Shown here in pieces: positions 29,259 to 40,084 of a DNA stretch of 64,000 nucleotides (its first letter is position 1; every line of letters begins with the position of its first letter). Source of the stretch: an uncultured Lachnospiraceae bacterium. Its GTDB lineage: Bacteria > Bacillota > Clostridia > Lachnospirales > Lachnospiraceae. The notes beneath the pieces are model-generated. The model worked only from the letters and a program-made list of their open reading frames with translations. It had not been told where the DNA came from and made no database searches. Made by a program: the position numbers and the translations under genes. The stretch lies in NCBI GenBank assembly GCA_947576945.1, contig CANPTH010000008.1, positions 1 to 64,000 on the forward strand, given 5' to 3'.

Positions 29259-29432
29259 TTAGTTGAAGTTGTCGATGCAGGGCTGGAACATATCCTTGGT
29301 TACGCCGCAAAGAGGGCAGCACCAGTCAGCCGGCAGATCTTCGAATGCTGTGCCGGGCTTAATGCCATGCTCCGGATCACCTTTTTCAGGATCATATGTA
29401 TAGCCGCAGGGATTGCAGAAATATTTTTTCAT
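29259..29432 (-). CDS. Rubredoxin (57 aa; below ORF-track cutoff)
   Basis: [57 protein letters not shown]. Confidence 0.95.
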   Translation of the reverse strand: MKKYFCNPCGYTYDPEKGDPEHGIKPGTAFEDLPADWCCPLCGVTKDMFQPCIDNFN

Positions 29433-29603
29433 GAGTAGTATCCTCCATTTTATGTTGTAGTTTGTGTATATCTGTCTGTAATTTTGTCAATGTAACTGCG
29501 CATCTGATCATTCGGTCAAACTCAAATGGCAGTTATGTAGAAGTGAGCAGACAGTCATTGAGACTTACCGGAACAATAACTGCCTGCCGTTCCTGCCTGA
29601 TGA

Positions 29604-30143
29604 TTAGCCGAAATATCTCTTTAAGAGACCTGCAAAAGCCTTACCGTGGCGAGCCTCGTCGCGTGCCATCTCATGAACTGTGTCATGGATCGCATCAAGG
29701 TTAGCAGCTTTAGCGCGCTTAGCCAGATCGAACTTACCTGCAGTAGCGCCGTTCTCTGCTTCTACTCTCATCTCCAGATTCTTCCTGGTGGAATCTGTCA
29801 CAACTTCACCGAGCAGCTCTGCAAACTTGGCAGCGTGCTCAGCCTCTTCCCATGCAGCCTTCTCCCAGTACAGACCGATCTCAGGGTAGCCTTCTCTGTG
29901 TGCAACTCTTGCCATTGCAAGATACATACCTACCTCTGTGCACTCGCCGTTAAAGTTAGCGCGAAGGTCAGCCATGATGTCTTCGCTGACACCCTTGGCA
30001 ACGCCTACAACGTGCTCAGCAGCCCATTCCATCTCGCCGCCCTGTGCCGTGAACTTCTCGGCAGGTGCATTACATACCGGACATTTCTCCGGAGCAGCGT
30101 CTCCCTCGTGTACATAGCCACATACCTGACATACAAATTTCAT
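29604..30143 (-). CDS. Rubrerythrin (N-terminal rubredoxin-like, reverse type)
   Basis: [31 protein letters not shown] then four-helix domain with [28 protein letters not shown]. Confidence 0.93.
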   Translation of the reverse strand: MKFVCQVCGYVHEGDAAPEKCPVCNAPAEKFTAQGGEMEWAAEHVVGVAKGVSEDIMADLRANFNGECTEVGMYLAMARVAHREGYPEIGLYWEKAAWEEAEHAAKFAELLGEVVTDSTRKNLEMRVEAENGATAGKFDLAKRAKAANLDAIHDTVHEMARDEARHGKAFAGLLKRYFG

Positions 30144-30277
30144 AATCATGTTCTCCTTTTCTTTTTGAAATATATTGTAAGACATTACATAGAAAATATG
30201 CCTGTCTTAGTTCGCAATCTTATAATTTGTAATACGACCTGGCAGGAGGTTAGCCATAAGTCATTTTGCCCTGCAAA

Positions 30278-30661
30278 TTAACTTTCCCTGCAGTCACCGC
30301 AGATTCCGTGGAAATAAGTGACATGCCCCCGGATCTCTCCGTCAAAACTTCGGCCTGCCAGATCCATGATATGATCCAGGCTGTCCATTTTCAAGTCAAT
30401 GATCCGTCCGCACCGGGTGCAGACAAAATGGTAATGCGCGGAAGTATCCGCATCAAAATGATCAACACCGTCGTCAAAACGCAGACGCTGTATCTCACCG
30501 ATATCCGCAAGTAAAGAAAGGTTGCGGTATACGGTGCCAAGGCTGATATTAGGATATTCATTTCGGACATTCATATACACCGTATCGGCAGTCGGATGAT
30601 CTTTGCGAGTCATCAGGAAGTCCTTGATCACTTGTCTTTGTCTGCTGTATTTGAGTGCCAT
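30278..30661 (-). CDS. Fur-family regulator (PerR-like)
   Basis: KYSRQRQVIKDFLMTRKDHPTADTVYMNVRNEYPNISLGTVYRNLSLLADIGEI; CxxC motifs. Confidence 0.9.
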   Translation of the reverse strand: MALKYSRQRQVIKDFLMTRKDHPTADTVYMNVRNEYPNISLGTVYRNLSLLADIGEIQRLRFDDGVDHFDADTSAHYHFVCTRCGRIIDLKMDSLDHIMDLAGRSFDGEIRGHVTYFHGICGDCRES

Positions 30662-30981
30662 TTTAACTCCTTAAAAATAGGAATCATTACTATTATGGGA
30701 TAAATATATCAAATATGGAAGAATCTGTCAACTCTCAATTTTACTGTTCACATATTCTTAGAAAGACTGTTAAATAAATTTTTTCACAATGGAAACTGCG
30801 GATCCGGCTCATATTTTATAAATTTTTTATAAGATTATAGGATATGTTTTATTCCTATCCGCAGAAAATATGGTATATTATTTATTAAGTGTATAAAGTA
30901 CACCTGTGGCAACAGCTCTGCGTCCTGATGCGCCGGAAATGAGCGGGACGACAATGGTAAATAGAAAAGAGGGACATTGCG

Positions 30982-32460
30982 TTGAAGTTTAAAACAAGAC
31001 TTATGGTCACATCGGTGGTTATCGTGCTGCTGCCGCTTATGCTGACGTGTGCCGCCTTTCTTCTGGTGGGCAGCCATATCGAGGATGCAGAAGGGGAGTT
31101 GGGGCTTTTGGATATGAATAAGGTTCCTTTTACCTATACGATCGAGAATTACAGCCGGATCTCGGAGGAGCTGCTGCATGAGGTGAAGGAACAGATCGCC
31201 AGCAATCCTGTCAGGCTCGAAGATCAAAACTATCTTGATGAGATCAGTGCACATCTGAACAGCAAATTTTCCTATATTATTGTGAGAAAAGAGGACGGCA
31301 TCTACTATACGAGTAATCTCAATGCCGCAAAGAAGATTTTCGATACGCTTCCCGAATATGGAATCGAGATGCCGGATATGGAGACAGGCTATTATTATAA
31401 CGATATGAAGAAACTTGTCAAACAGGCCGACTTTACTTTTGCGGACGGCGGCCGGGGCAGCTTCTTTATCGTGTCGGGTGTGAGTTCCCTGATTTCCAGG
31501 AAGGTACTGCGGAATATGATCATTGCCTTTATTCTGGTACTTGTTTTTACCAGTCTGGTTTTGACGCAGTGGATTCAGAAAGGGATCTTTACGCCGATCA
31601 ACCAGCTGGATATCGCGATGCAGAATATCGCCGAAGGCAATCTGGAATATATGCTGACGACGGAGGAGAAGGGCGAGATCGGCGAGCTTTACCGCAACTA
31701 TGAGGACATGCGGCTGCGCCTGAAGGAATCAACGGACGAGAAGTTTGAGCACGAGCAGAAGAACAAGGAGCTTGTCAGCAATATCTCCCATGACTTGAAG
31801 ACGCCGATCACGGCGATCAAGGGTTACGTGGAGGGTATCATGGACGGCGTGGCGGATACGCCGGAGAAGATGAACAAATATATCAGGACGATCTACGATA
31901 AAGCCAATGACATGGACCGGCTGATCAATGAGCTGACCACGTACTCCGGCATTGACAATAACAGGATCCCGTATACGTTCCGCAGGATCAACGTGGCGGA
32001 TTATTTCGGGGACTGTGTGGAGGAAGTGGGATTGGATCTGGAATCCAAGAACATTCAGCTTAATTATGATGATCTGGTGGAACCTTCCACTCAGATCATT
32101 GCGGATCCGGAGCAGCTTAAGCGGGTCATCAATAATATCATCGGCAACAGTGTAAAGTATATGGATAAGGAACAGGGCGTTATCGACATCCGTATTCTGG
32201 ACGAGGTTGATTCCATCCGGGTGGAGATTGAGGATAACGGCATGGGGATCGCTGCCAAGGATCTGCCCAGCGTGTTTGAACGGTTTTACCGGACGGATGC
32301 TTCGCGTAATTCTTCCAAGGGCGGAAGCGGCATAGGTTTATCCATTGTAAAGAAGATCATAGAGGATCACGGCGGGTATATCTGGGCCACCAGCAAGGAG
32401 AAGGAGGGCACCTGCATGCACTTCGTGATCCGAAAGTACCAGGCTCCGCCGGAACAGTAA
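30982..32460 (+). CDS. HAMP-domain sensor histidine kinase
   Basis: TTG start; HAMP; LVSNISHDLKTPITAIKGYVEGI; GGSGIGLSIVKKI. Confidence 0.95.
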   Translation: MKFKTRLMVTSVVIVLLPLMLTCAAFLLVGSHIEDAEGELGLLDMNKVPFTYTIENYSRISEELLHEVKEQIASNPVRLEDQNYLDEISAHLNSKFSYIIVRKEDGIYYTSNLNAAKKIFDTLPEYGIEMPDMETGYYYNDMKKLVKQADFTFADGGRGSFFIVSGVSSLISRKVLRNMIIAFILVLVFTSLVLTQWIQKGIFTPINQLDIAMQNIAEGNLEYMLTTEEKGEIGELYRNYEDMRLRLKESTDEKFEHEQKNKELVSNISHDLKTPITAIKGYVEGIMDGVADTPEKMNKYIRTIYDKANDMDRLINELTTYSGIDNNRIPYTFRRINVADYFGDCVEEVGLDLESKNIQLNYDDLVEPSTQIIADPEQLKRVINNIIGNSVKYMDKEQGVIDIRILDEVDSIRVEIEDNGMGIAAKDLPSVFERFYRTDASRNSSKGGSGIGLSIVKKIIEDHGGYIWATSKEKEGTCMHFVIRKYQAPPEQ

Positions 32461-32596
32461 ACGCAGGGCGCCGGCAGTATGAGGCTTGTAGAGCGGAGAT
32501 GTGAAAAAGTATGCATCATGCAGAAATATGACGGGAAATGTGCAGAATGAAAACGAGATGAAAACAGAAAGAATAAACGGAGAAAGGGTGAAAGTC

Positions 32597-33286
32597 ATGA
32601 GTAAAATTTTAATCGTGGAGGACGAGGAAGCAATCGCTGATCTGGAGAAAGATTATCTTGAGTTGAGTGATTTCGAAGTCACGATCGAAAATACCGGTGA
32701 TAAAGGGCTGGAGACGGCGATGGCTGGAGAGTTCGATCTGGTGATCCTGGATCTGATGCTGCCCGGTATGGACGGATTCGAGGTATGCAGGAAAATACGC
32801 GAGGAGAAGAATATTCCGATCATCATGGTGTCTGCCAAAAAGGACGATATCGACAAGATCAGGGGGCTGGGACTCGGCGCTGACGATTACATGACGAAAC
32901 CTTTCAGCCCTTCGGAGCTTGTGGCCAGGGTTAAGGCCCATATGGCGCGTTATGACAGGCTGGTGGGCAGCAGCCAGAAGGTCAACGACATCATTGAGAT
33001 CAGGGGCCTTAAGATTGATAAGACGGCCAGACGGGTTTACGTGGACGGCGAGGAGCGGATCTTTACCACGAAGGAATTTGATCTGCTGACATTCCTTGCG
33101 GAGAATCCCAATCATGTGTACTCCAAGGAAGAACTGTTCCGGGAGATCTGGGATATGGATTCCATCGGCGATATCGCCACGGTGACGGTGCATATTAAGA
33201 AGATAAGGGAAAAGATTGAATTTGAGACCGCCAAACCTCAGTATATCGAGACCATCTGGGGCGTCGGCTATCGGTTTAAGGTTTGA
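32597..33286 (+). CDS. OmpR-family response regulator
   Basis: ATG 32597 with upstream GAAAGGGTG; KILIVEDEEAIADL; C-terminal winged helix. Confidence 0.95.
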   Translation: MSKILIVEDEEAIADLEKDYLELSDFEVTIENTGDKGLETAMAGEFDLVILDLMLPGMDGFEVCRKIREEKNIPIIMVSAKKDDIDKIRGLGLGADDYMTKPFSPSELVARVKAHMARYDRLVGSSQKVNDIIEIRGLKIDKTARRVYVDGEERIFTTKEFDLLTFLAENPNHVYSKEELFREIWDMDSIGDIATVTVHIKKIREKIEFETAKPQYIETIWGVGYRFKV

Positions 33287-33358
33287 TTTATGGCGGTAAA
33301 CCGCGGGGCATGAACAGAAAACCTTCAGAATGTGGGGAAGCAGGAAAGCAGAGATCAT

Positions 33359-34216
33359 ATGAATCATAAGAGGATTCTGTACGAGGATCAGGATATTATA
33401 GTGTGTCACAAGGCGGCCGGAATTGCCACGCAGACTGCCAGGATCGGACAGGCGGACATGGTGAGTGAGATCGCCAATTATCTGTCGCGGGCAGGGAAGA
33501 ATGCTGCGCGAAGTCTGCATGGCAGCAGGGGATCGCAGCCCTACGTCGGGGTTATCCATCGTCTTGACCAGCCTGTGGAAGGGGTGCTGGTTCTGGCGAA
33601 GCATAAGAAAGCCGCTGCCAGGCTGAGCAGACAGATTGCGGAGGATGAGACGGAGAAATATTACTACGCCATAGTCTGCGGCCAGGGATATGAGAAGCAG
33701 GGCGATCTGGAAGACTACCTTTTGAAAGACGGCAGAACCAATACTTCGTCTGTGGTGTCACCGGAAGTAAAGGATGCGCGGCTGGCACGGCTGCATTATG
33801 AGATCCTGGCTGAGCAGGACGCTCCAGCAGCTGCAGGGGCTGCGGAAGACGGTGAAGGATACCATGAAGGGCATGGAAGCGGAGACGGCGTTGAAGGATC
33901 TGAAGAAAGCGAAACCGGAGGGAGGAAGCTGGCGCTTGCCAGGATCCGTCTGTATAGCGGCAGACATCATCAGATCCGTGTGCAGATGCGCCATGCGGGT
34001 ATGAGTCTGTTAGGGGACTATAAATATGCCGATGCGCAGACGATCAGAATTTCAAAGCAGCTGCAGGTGAAAGAAGTGGCGCTGTGCGCCTGCCGGCTTT
34101 CTTTTTTGCATCCGGAGAGCGGAAGAAGGATGGATTTTCGGATCAGGCCGGAAGGGAAGAGCTTTCAGGCGGAAGAATTTCTACGGGAAATTCAGAAAGA
34201 AATAAATGATGCCTGA
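33359..34216 (+). CDS. RluA-family pseudouridine synthase
   Basis: VIHRLDQPVEGVLVLAKHKKAA; HHQIRVQMRHAGMSLLGDYKY. Confidence 0.92.
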   Translation: MNHKRILYEDQDIIVCHKAAGIATQTARIGQADMVSEIANYLSRAGKNAARSLHGSRGSQPYVGVIHRLDQPVEGVLVLAKHKKAAARLSRQIAEDETEKYYYAIVCGQGYEKQGDLEDYLLKDGRTNTSSVVSPEVKDARLARLHYEILAEQDAPAAAGAAEDGEGYHEGHGSGDGVEGSEESETGGRKLALARIRLYSGRHHQIRVQMRHAGMSLLGDYKYADAQTIRISKQLQVKEVALCACRLSFLHPESGRRMDFRIRPEGKSFQAEEFLREIQKEINDA

Positions 34217-34341
34217 AACCAATTCTATTCGTATAATGCCCGCAAAATGAAACATAATAAAAGAAAGAAAACTATAAGATCAGGAGAAGCAGAGACAGTA
34301 AATTTCTGCTTCTTTTTCAATGCGTTCAATATTGAAAATGG

Positions 34342-35400
34342 GTGTTGAGAAAGGTACATGGCTGGATGATAGAGAAGAGCAATACATTTTGGGACAATAA
34401 GCTGATCCGGATGAGTGTGGTCTGTGTCGGCGTGTGGTTTTTCTTTCGTTTTCTTTTTACGCTGGTGGCGCCTTTTATCCTGGCCTTTCTGCTGATCACG
34501 TTATGCTATCCGCTGCTGGAACGTATCCAGAGACGGATTCCTGTCAAAAAGAAATTTCTTGCGCTTGGGATTATCCTTCCGCTTTTTCTGCTGGTAGTGG
34601 CTGCTCTGTGGATTGTGGCGCTGTTGGGCGGCAGGCAGCTGGAAGGGCTTCCGGCTTTCTGCACGCAGGTGGGACAGCAGCTGGAGTTCTTCTTTCACAG
34701 ATGCTGCGGTGGACTGGACGGGAAGTTCGGCTGGGACGGACAGCAGATTGAGACGTATCTGATTGAGCAGATGACGGTGGTCATGGAAAACGTGCAGATA
34801 CAGGTGGTGCCGCAGATCCTGTCCTCCTCCTACAGCTGCTTCAAGGGAATCTTTGCAGCGGTGGGATTTCTGGCGATCACGTGTATCGCGGTGTTTTTGA
34901 TGGAAAAGGAATATGCGGGACTGGTGGATCAGCTCAAGAGATCTACGGAACTGAGTCTTGTCTGGTCCGTGGTGGAGGGGGTCTTATCTTATATCATAAC
35001 CTTTATCAGGGCGCAGGGAGTGATCCTGCTTATTATCAGCATTCTGTGCGCTACAGCGTTGGGCATCGCCGGAATTCCCGGGGGCATTCTGTTCGGGCTG
35101 CTGGCAGGTTTCCTGGATATGCTGCCCTTTATCGGTACGGGAATCGTGCTGGTGCCGCTGTCTGCCTGGCAGCTGTTGAACGGAGAATATGTGCGGATGA
35201 CGGTATGCCTGATTCTGTACGGAGTGTGTATCGTGACCAGAGAACTGCTGGAGCCGAAGCTGATCGGTAAGAGGATCGGCATCGCACCGGTTTTCATGCT
35301 GCTTGCCGTCTATGCCGGAGTGAAGCTGTTTGGTGTGGGCGGGATTGTCAAAGGACCGCTGGCGCTGATCGTAATCTATGAAATATGGAAGCGGGAATAA
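34342..35400 (+). CDS. AI-2E family transporter/permease (YtvI-like); start may be 34366
   Basis: GIPGGILFGLLAGFLDMLPFIGTGIVLVP; multiple TM segments. Confidence 0.85.
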   Translation: MLRKVHGWMIEKSNTFWDNKLIRMSVVCVGVWFFFRFLFTLVAPFILAFLLITLCYPLLERIQRRIPVKKKFLALGIILPLFLLVVAALWIVALLGGRQLEGLPAFCTQVGQQLEFFFHRCCGGLDGKFGWDGQQIETYLIEQMTVVMENVQIQVVPQILSSSYSCFKGIFAAVGFLAITCIAVFLMEKEYAGLVDQLKRSTELSLVWSVVEGVLSYIITFIRAQGVILLIISILCATALGIAGIPGGILFGLLAGFLDMLPFIGTGIVLVPLSAWQLLNGEYVRMTVCLILYGVCIVTRELLEPKLIGKRIGIAPVFMLLAVYAGVKLFGVGGIVKGPLALIVIYEIWKRE

Positions 35401-35472
35401 CGTTTGACGAAGAAGAGGCAATAGATTATGATAAAATATAGATTCAGATTGTAGAGAGAATGGTATGGTAAA

Positions 35473-37134
35473 TTGAAAGATAAAATCTGCAGGAGTATTC
35501 TTACAGCGTACTTTTTTATAATGGCAGTCGTGTATCCTTTGTATGCACCGGGAGGATATTTGCAGATTGGGGAGGTTAAGTACTATTTCTTCCGGAATGT
35601 GACGCTGGTTACGTTGGCGGCCCTGTGCGTGGTTGTCGTGCCTGCTGCTCTGGCGGGCCGGGACAGAAACCGGATTGTCAGGCTGTACCGTCAGATGTCA
35701 GTTACAGACTGGTGCGTGTACGGGTACTGTCTGGCGGTGATGCTGTCTTATCTGTGTTGTGCCTATAAGGAAACTGCACTGTGGGGAGCAGAGGGCTGGT
35801 ATATGGGTGTTGTGAGCCAGCTTATGTTTGTGCTTCTCTATTTTTTCTTCTCGCGCTGGTTTTGTTGTAAAGACAGTGCCTTTGCGGCGGGCGGATACGG
35901 GAAAACAGGAGCCGGTATTGTGGAAGCTGGAGATGGGGCGGCAGATGGCAGCGCTGAAGCGGGAAGATGGGTGGGACTCTGGCTGTTTACTTCAGCGATA
36001 GTCTTCCTTCTGGGGATAAGCAATCGTTACTCTGTCTATCCGATCGCGATGGAAGGGCAGACCGAAACTTTTATCTCTACTCTGGGAAATATTAACTGGT
36101 TTTGCGGATACTGGTCGGTGACGGCGCCCATCGGGATCACTCTTTATTGGTGCGGCAGAAGAGGTTTGATCCGGGCGCTGCTGGGGGCATACAGTTTTCT
36201 GGCAATGTTATCAGGCATCACGCAGGGGAGTAACAGCGCATATCTTGTTTATCTGTTTATGGTTACCGCATTCTTTGTTTTCTCATGGCGGGACAGGAAG
36301 AAGCTGTACCGTTTTCTGGAACTGGGCATGCTTTTCGGGTCAGCCTGTCAGGTTGGGAGGCTTCTGCAGAAACTGCCGGGGTTTACCTATAATTATTGGA
36401 ATGGCCAGCCAGAGGAAAATCGCGGGATTACGGGTATATTGATCGGTAACAATACCGGGGCAGGCATTCTGTTTCTGCTGGCAGGCTGTTATATAGCGGT
36501 TCGCATGCTGGATAAGAGCGGCAGGCTCAGGCCTGACGGAGGGAGGCGGCTGCGGGGTATCCTGATTGCAGCGGCGATTGGCGGTTGTCTTGGAAGCTTC
36601 CTTCTGCTGACCAATGACGGGGTCGTGTCTTTTTGGAAAATGGGAGTTTCCATGGAAAGTGACGGTTATCTGAAAGTGATTCCGGATGACGATTGGGGGA
36701 ATGGCAGAGGCGCCGCATGGAACTGCGGTGTGAATGCCTACAGAGAAATGGATTCTTTGCATAAGATTGTCGGCGCAGGGCCGGACTGCTTTGCGGATTA
36801 CATCTATGATGTGCCGAAACTGGCGGAAAGAATGGGGGATGAATTTGCAAATCAAAGGCTGACCAATGCCCATAACGAGTGGCTGACGGTTTTGATCAAT
36901 ACAGGAGCGCTGGGGCTTTTGTGTTATGTGGGGATTTATGCGACGGCCATTATGCGATTTGCGAAACGGGCAGGAAGGAAGCCTCTTTTATGCGCATGTG
37001 CAATGGCATTGTCAGCGTATATAGTACATAATATGGTCAGTTTTCAACAGATTTTAAGTACACCTTATATTTTCATTGTGTTGGGGATCGGCGAGGGACT
37101 GGTCAGAGAAGACGGAGACATCACAGGTGAGTAA
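35473..37134 (+). CDS. O-antigen ligase-like polytopic membrane protein 1
   Basis: VGAGPDCFADY...NAHNEWLTVLINTGALGLLCYVG. Confidence 0.8.
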   Translation: MKDKICRSILTAYFFIMAVVYPLYAPGGYLQIGEVKYYFFRNVTLVTLAALCVVVVPAALAGRDRNRIVRLYRQMSVTDWCVYGYCLAVMLSYLCCAYKETALWGAEGWYMGVVSQLMFVLLYFFFSRWFCCKDSAFAAGGYGKTGAGIVEAGDGAADGSAEAGRWVGLWLFTSAIVFLLGISNRYSVYPIAMEGQTETFISTLGNINWFCGYWSVTAPIGITLYWCGRRGLIRALLGAYSFLAMLSGITQGSNSAYLVYLFMVTAFFVFSWRDRKKLYRFLELGMLFGSACQVGRLLQKLPGFTYNYWNGQPEENRGITGILIGNNTGAGILFLLAGCYIAVRMLDKSGRLRPDGGRRLRGILIAAAIGGCLGSFLLLTNDGVVSFWKMGVSMESDGYLKVIPDDDWGNGRGAAWNCGVNAYREMDSLHKIVGAGPDCFADYIYDVPKLAERMGDEFANQRLTNAHNEWLTVLINTGALGLLCYVGIYATAIMRFAKRAGRKPLLCACAMALSAYIVHNMVSFQQILSTPYIFIVLGIGEGLVREDGDITGE

Positions 37135-38767
37135 TAAATTAAGTAAAAAAGCCGGAAAAAAGCGTGAACGAACGAAAACGGACGTTTTACATAGGGAAGC
37201 CATGAAGAAGATCATGGAATATGTGCTGGCGGCGGCGATGCTGGTTCTATGTATTGTGGTACCGTTGTACGCCAGGGATGGGTATCACAGGATCGGGAAT
37301 GCAAAGTTTGAGGCGTATCGCAGGATCATGATTGGCAGTTTCAGTGTGCTTCTGATTTTGGCGGCAGTGTATCTTATTTATTGTATGATTACAGGTCTTT
37401 TCCATGGCCTGCAGGATATGGAGAAGGGTACAGGCCAATCTGTCTGCCGACAGCTGTCTGTCACGGATATTTTTGTGCTTGCTTATCTGGTATTGACGGG
37501 AATTTCTGTGATCTCCGGCGGATTCTACGAGGATGCGCTTTGGGGATCCGCCGGATGGAACATGGGATTTGCGTCACAGCTTAGTTTTGTTCTGTTGTAT
37601 CTGTTCCTCTCCCGATTTGGAAAATATTATCGTGTGGTTCTCAGCGTGCTTTGTATAGTGGCGGCAGCAGTATTCTGCATTGGTATTCTGCACAGGCTGA
37701 TGATTGATCCTGTCGGATTCTATGATGGGCTGACGTATGAGCAGAAAGCGCAGTTTCTGTCTACGCTGGGCCAGGCGACGTGGTATGCGTCCTTTCTGAT
37801 TGTGCTGCTGCCGGTAGGGATGGGAGTATTTCTTTTTACGGAATATAGAAAGTGGAGAACTGTCTTCGGCATCTATATGCTGATTGGGTTTTGTACACTG
37901 GTGACGCAGAACAGCGACAGCGCTTATTTTGCGCTGGTGGGTATGTTTCTCGTCTTTTTTATGGTATCCTGTGAAAGGAGAGAGACATTGCGCCGTTTTA
38001 TGGCAGCATTGGCGATGTTTTTTGCAGCGGGGAAAGTTATGGGGCTGCTTATGCGGATAAGGCCAAATCCGGAGCTGGAACCGGACTTTGTCACGGAACT
38101 GATGTGGCATTCCGGATTGACATGGGGGCTGCTGGCAATCTGTCTGCTGGTCATTTTGGCTCTGTCCAGGCCCGGCCGGTATCCTGTGTCTGTGATCTGC
38201 CGGGTTCGCTGGGGAGTGGCGGCTGTGCTGGCGGGGTTGATCATAATGGCAGTGGCGGTTATTTATCTGCAGAGCCAGGGAATGCTGCCGGAAGCAGTTT
38301 CCGGTGCGGCTGCAGAGATTTCCTATCTGAATTGGAACAGCGAATGGGGTAACGGCAGAGGGAGAATCTGGAAGTTTGCCTGTAAAGTAATCTCGGAAGA
38401 GAGCCTGCGCCACAGGATCTTCGGAGTAGGACCTGATTGCTTTAACAGCTATGTGACAGCGCACCACGGTGAGGAAGTGACTCTTCTGTGGGGAGAAAAA
38501 CTGCTCACCAATGCACACAATGAATGGCTGAATATGCTGATCAACGGCGGGCTGTTCGGAGCGGCAGCGTACCTGGGGATTTTTGTGTCGGCTGTCTGCA
38601 GATTTCTGCGGGACAGAAATAAAAATTATATGCTGACAGGGATTTCTGCAGCAGCGGCGGCTTATATGTGTTATAATTTTTTCTGTTATCAGCAGGTGTT
38701 GTGTACACCTTTTATATTTATTCTGATGGGAATAGGCGAGTATATTGTAAGAGAACGACAAGCGTAA
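37127..38767 (+). CDS. O-antigen ligase-like polytopic membrane protein 2 (tandem paralogue)
   Basis: GTG 37127 overlaps preceding stop (or ATG 37202); GVGPDCFNSY...NAHNEWLNMLINGGLFGAAAYLG. Confidence 0.8.
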   Translation: MSNKLSKKAGKKRERTKTDVLHREAMKKIMEYVLAAAMLVLCIVVPLYARDGYHRIGNAKFEAYRRIMIGSFSVLLILAAVYLIYCMITGLFHGLQDMEKGTGQSVCRQLSVTDIFVLAYLVLTGISVISGGFYEDALWGSAGWNMGFASQLSFVLLYLFLSRFGKYYRVVLSVLCIVAAAVFCIGILHRLMIDPVGFYDGLTYEQKAQFLSTLGQATWYASFLIVLLPVGMGVFLFTEYRKWRTVFGIYMLIGFCTLVTQNSDSAYFALVGMFLVFFMVSCERRETLRRFMAALAMFFAAGKVMGLLMRIRPNPELEPDFVTELMWHSGLTWGLLAICLLVILALSRPGRYPVSVICRVRWGVAAVLAGLIIMAVAVIYLQSQGMLPEAVSGAAAEISYLNWNSEWGNGRGRIWKFACKVISEESLRHRIFGVGPDCFNSYVTAHHGEEVTLLWGEKLLTNAHNEWLNMLINGGLFGAAAYLGIFVSAVCRFLRDRNKNYMLTGISAAAAAYMCYNFFCYQQVLCTPFIFILMGIGEYIVRERQA

Positions 38768-38827
38768 TGAAGTATCGACTGTTCGAAAAGAGACAGTTAA
38801 AAAGTTGACAGAGGAGGTAACAGGTAA

Positions 38828-39910
38828 ATGGAGGCAGTGATCAGAGAGGTTTTGCAGAAATTTTTTCCGGGGGAGGAGATCGTATCTGTCGGGCCGCACG
38901 GAAGCGGGCATATCAATCATACTTTTGCCGTGGAGACAGAGGCCGGGAAGAAATACGTTCTGCAGAAGATTAACACCGACATCTTCAAGGATGTGGAGGG
39001 GCTGATGGAGAACGTCGTGAATGTGACAGACTATCTGCGCGGACAGATCGCACAGGAGGGCGGAGATCCGGAGAGAGGGACGATGCGGGCGCTTCCGACT
39101 GTTGACGGAAAGTACTATTATAAGGATGTGGAAGGCGGCTGCTGGCGGGTTTATCTGCTGATCGATAATGTGATCTCTTTGGATCAGGCAGAGAATGAAG
39201 AGGCATTGTATGCCAGTGGACTGGCATTTGGCCGGTTTCAGGCGCAGCTGGCGGATTATCCGGCACAGACGCTGCATGAAACGATTCCTGATTTCCACAA
39301 TACGCCGAAGCGCTATCAGACATTTGAGAAGGCGGTGGAAGAAGATTGCTGTCAGAGAGCGGCATCGGCCGCCGGAGAGATCGCATTTATCAGGGCACGC
39401 AAAGTGGAAACGGAGATACTTACTGACCTGCTTAAGGCGGGAGAGCTGCCGCTGCGGCTTACCCACAATGACACGAAGCTGAATAATGTCCTTCTGGATC
39501 CTGAAACCTACGAGGCAGTCTGTATTGTAGATTTTGACACGATTATGCCGGGGCTTACGGCATATGACTTCGGGGATGCGATTCGTTTCGGCGCCAATAC
39601 GGCTGTGGAAGACGAACCGGACACAAGCCGGGTTTCCCTGTCGCTGCCGTTATATAGAGCTTATGTAAAAGGTTTTGTGGAAGGCTGCGGCGGACGTCTG
39701 ACTCCTAAGGAGATAGAGACGCTGCCTGTGGGGGCGAAAACCATTACTTTAGAGCAGGGGATCAGATTCCTCACGGATTATCTGCAGGGAGACACTTATT
39801 ACCAGACATCCAGAGAAGGACAGAATCTGGACCGCTGCCGTACACAGCTGGCGCTTGTCGCGGATATGGAGCGGAAATGGGAGCAGATGCAGATTGAAGC
39901 ACCTCACTGA
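38828..39910 (+). CDS. APH-family kinase, N-acetylhexosamine 1-kinase-like
   Basis: GSGHINHTFAVETEAGKKYVLQKIN; LTHNDTKLNNVLLD; VDFDTIMPGLTAYDFGDAIRFGAN. Confidence 0.8.
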   Translation: MEAVIREVLQKFFPGEEIVSVGPHGSGHINHTFAVETEAGKKYVLQKINTDIFKDVEGLMENVVNVTDYLRGQIAQEGGDPERGTMRALPTVDGKYYYKDVEGGCWRVYLLIDNVISLDQAENEEALYASGLAFGRFQAQLADYPAQTLHETIPDFHNTPKRYQTFEKAVEEDCCQRAASAAGEIAFIRARKVETEILTDLLKAGELPLRLTHNDTKLNNVLLDPETYEAVCIVDFDTIMPGLTAYDFGDAIRFGANTAVEDEPDTSRVSLSLPLYRAYVKGFVEGCGGRLTPKEIETLPVGAKTITLEQGIRFLTDYLQGDTYYQTSREGQNLDRCRTQLALVADMERKWEQMQIEAPH

Positions 39911-39968
39911 AAGCGGTATCCCTGGGCTGAACTGTTACTGAGTTTCATCTGATCTGTGTATTTGGCGG

Positions 39969-39997
39969 TTGACAAAAAACGGTTCTACGGCTAGAAT
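39969..39997 (+). promoter_or_regulatory. Sigma-A promoter upstream of T-box/proS
   Basis: TTGACA-17-TAGAAT. Confidence 0.75.
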
Positions 39998-40084
39998 GAA
40001 TAAAAACAGTTACAACAGTGACTTTTATACAGCCGATACCTTTGTTTGTTTTTATACGGGCGTTTGTGTCAGGGCAGACAGGGG

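Noticed and set aside
32609-33604. 331-aa minus-strand ORF
   Set aside because: Antisense to the OmpR-type regulator and RluA start; mirrored codon artefact.
37574-39466. 630-aa minus-strand ORF
   Set aside because: Antisense to O-antigen-ligase-like and NahK-like genes; His/Arg/Cys-rich low-plausibility protein without RBS or domain.
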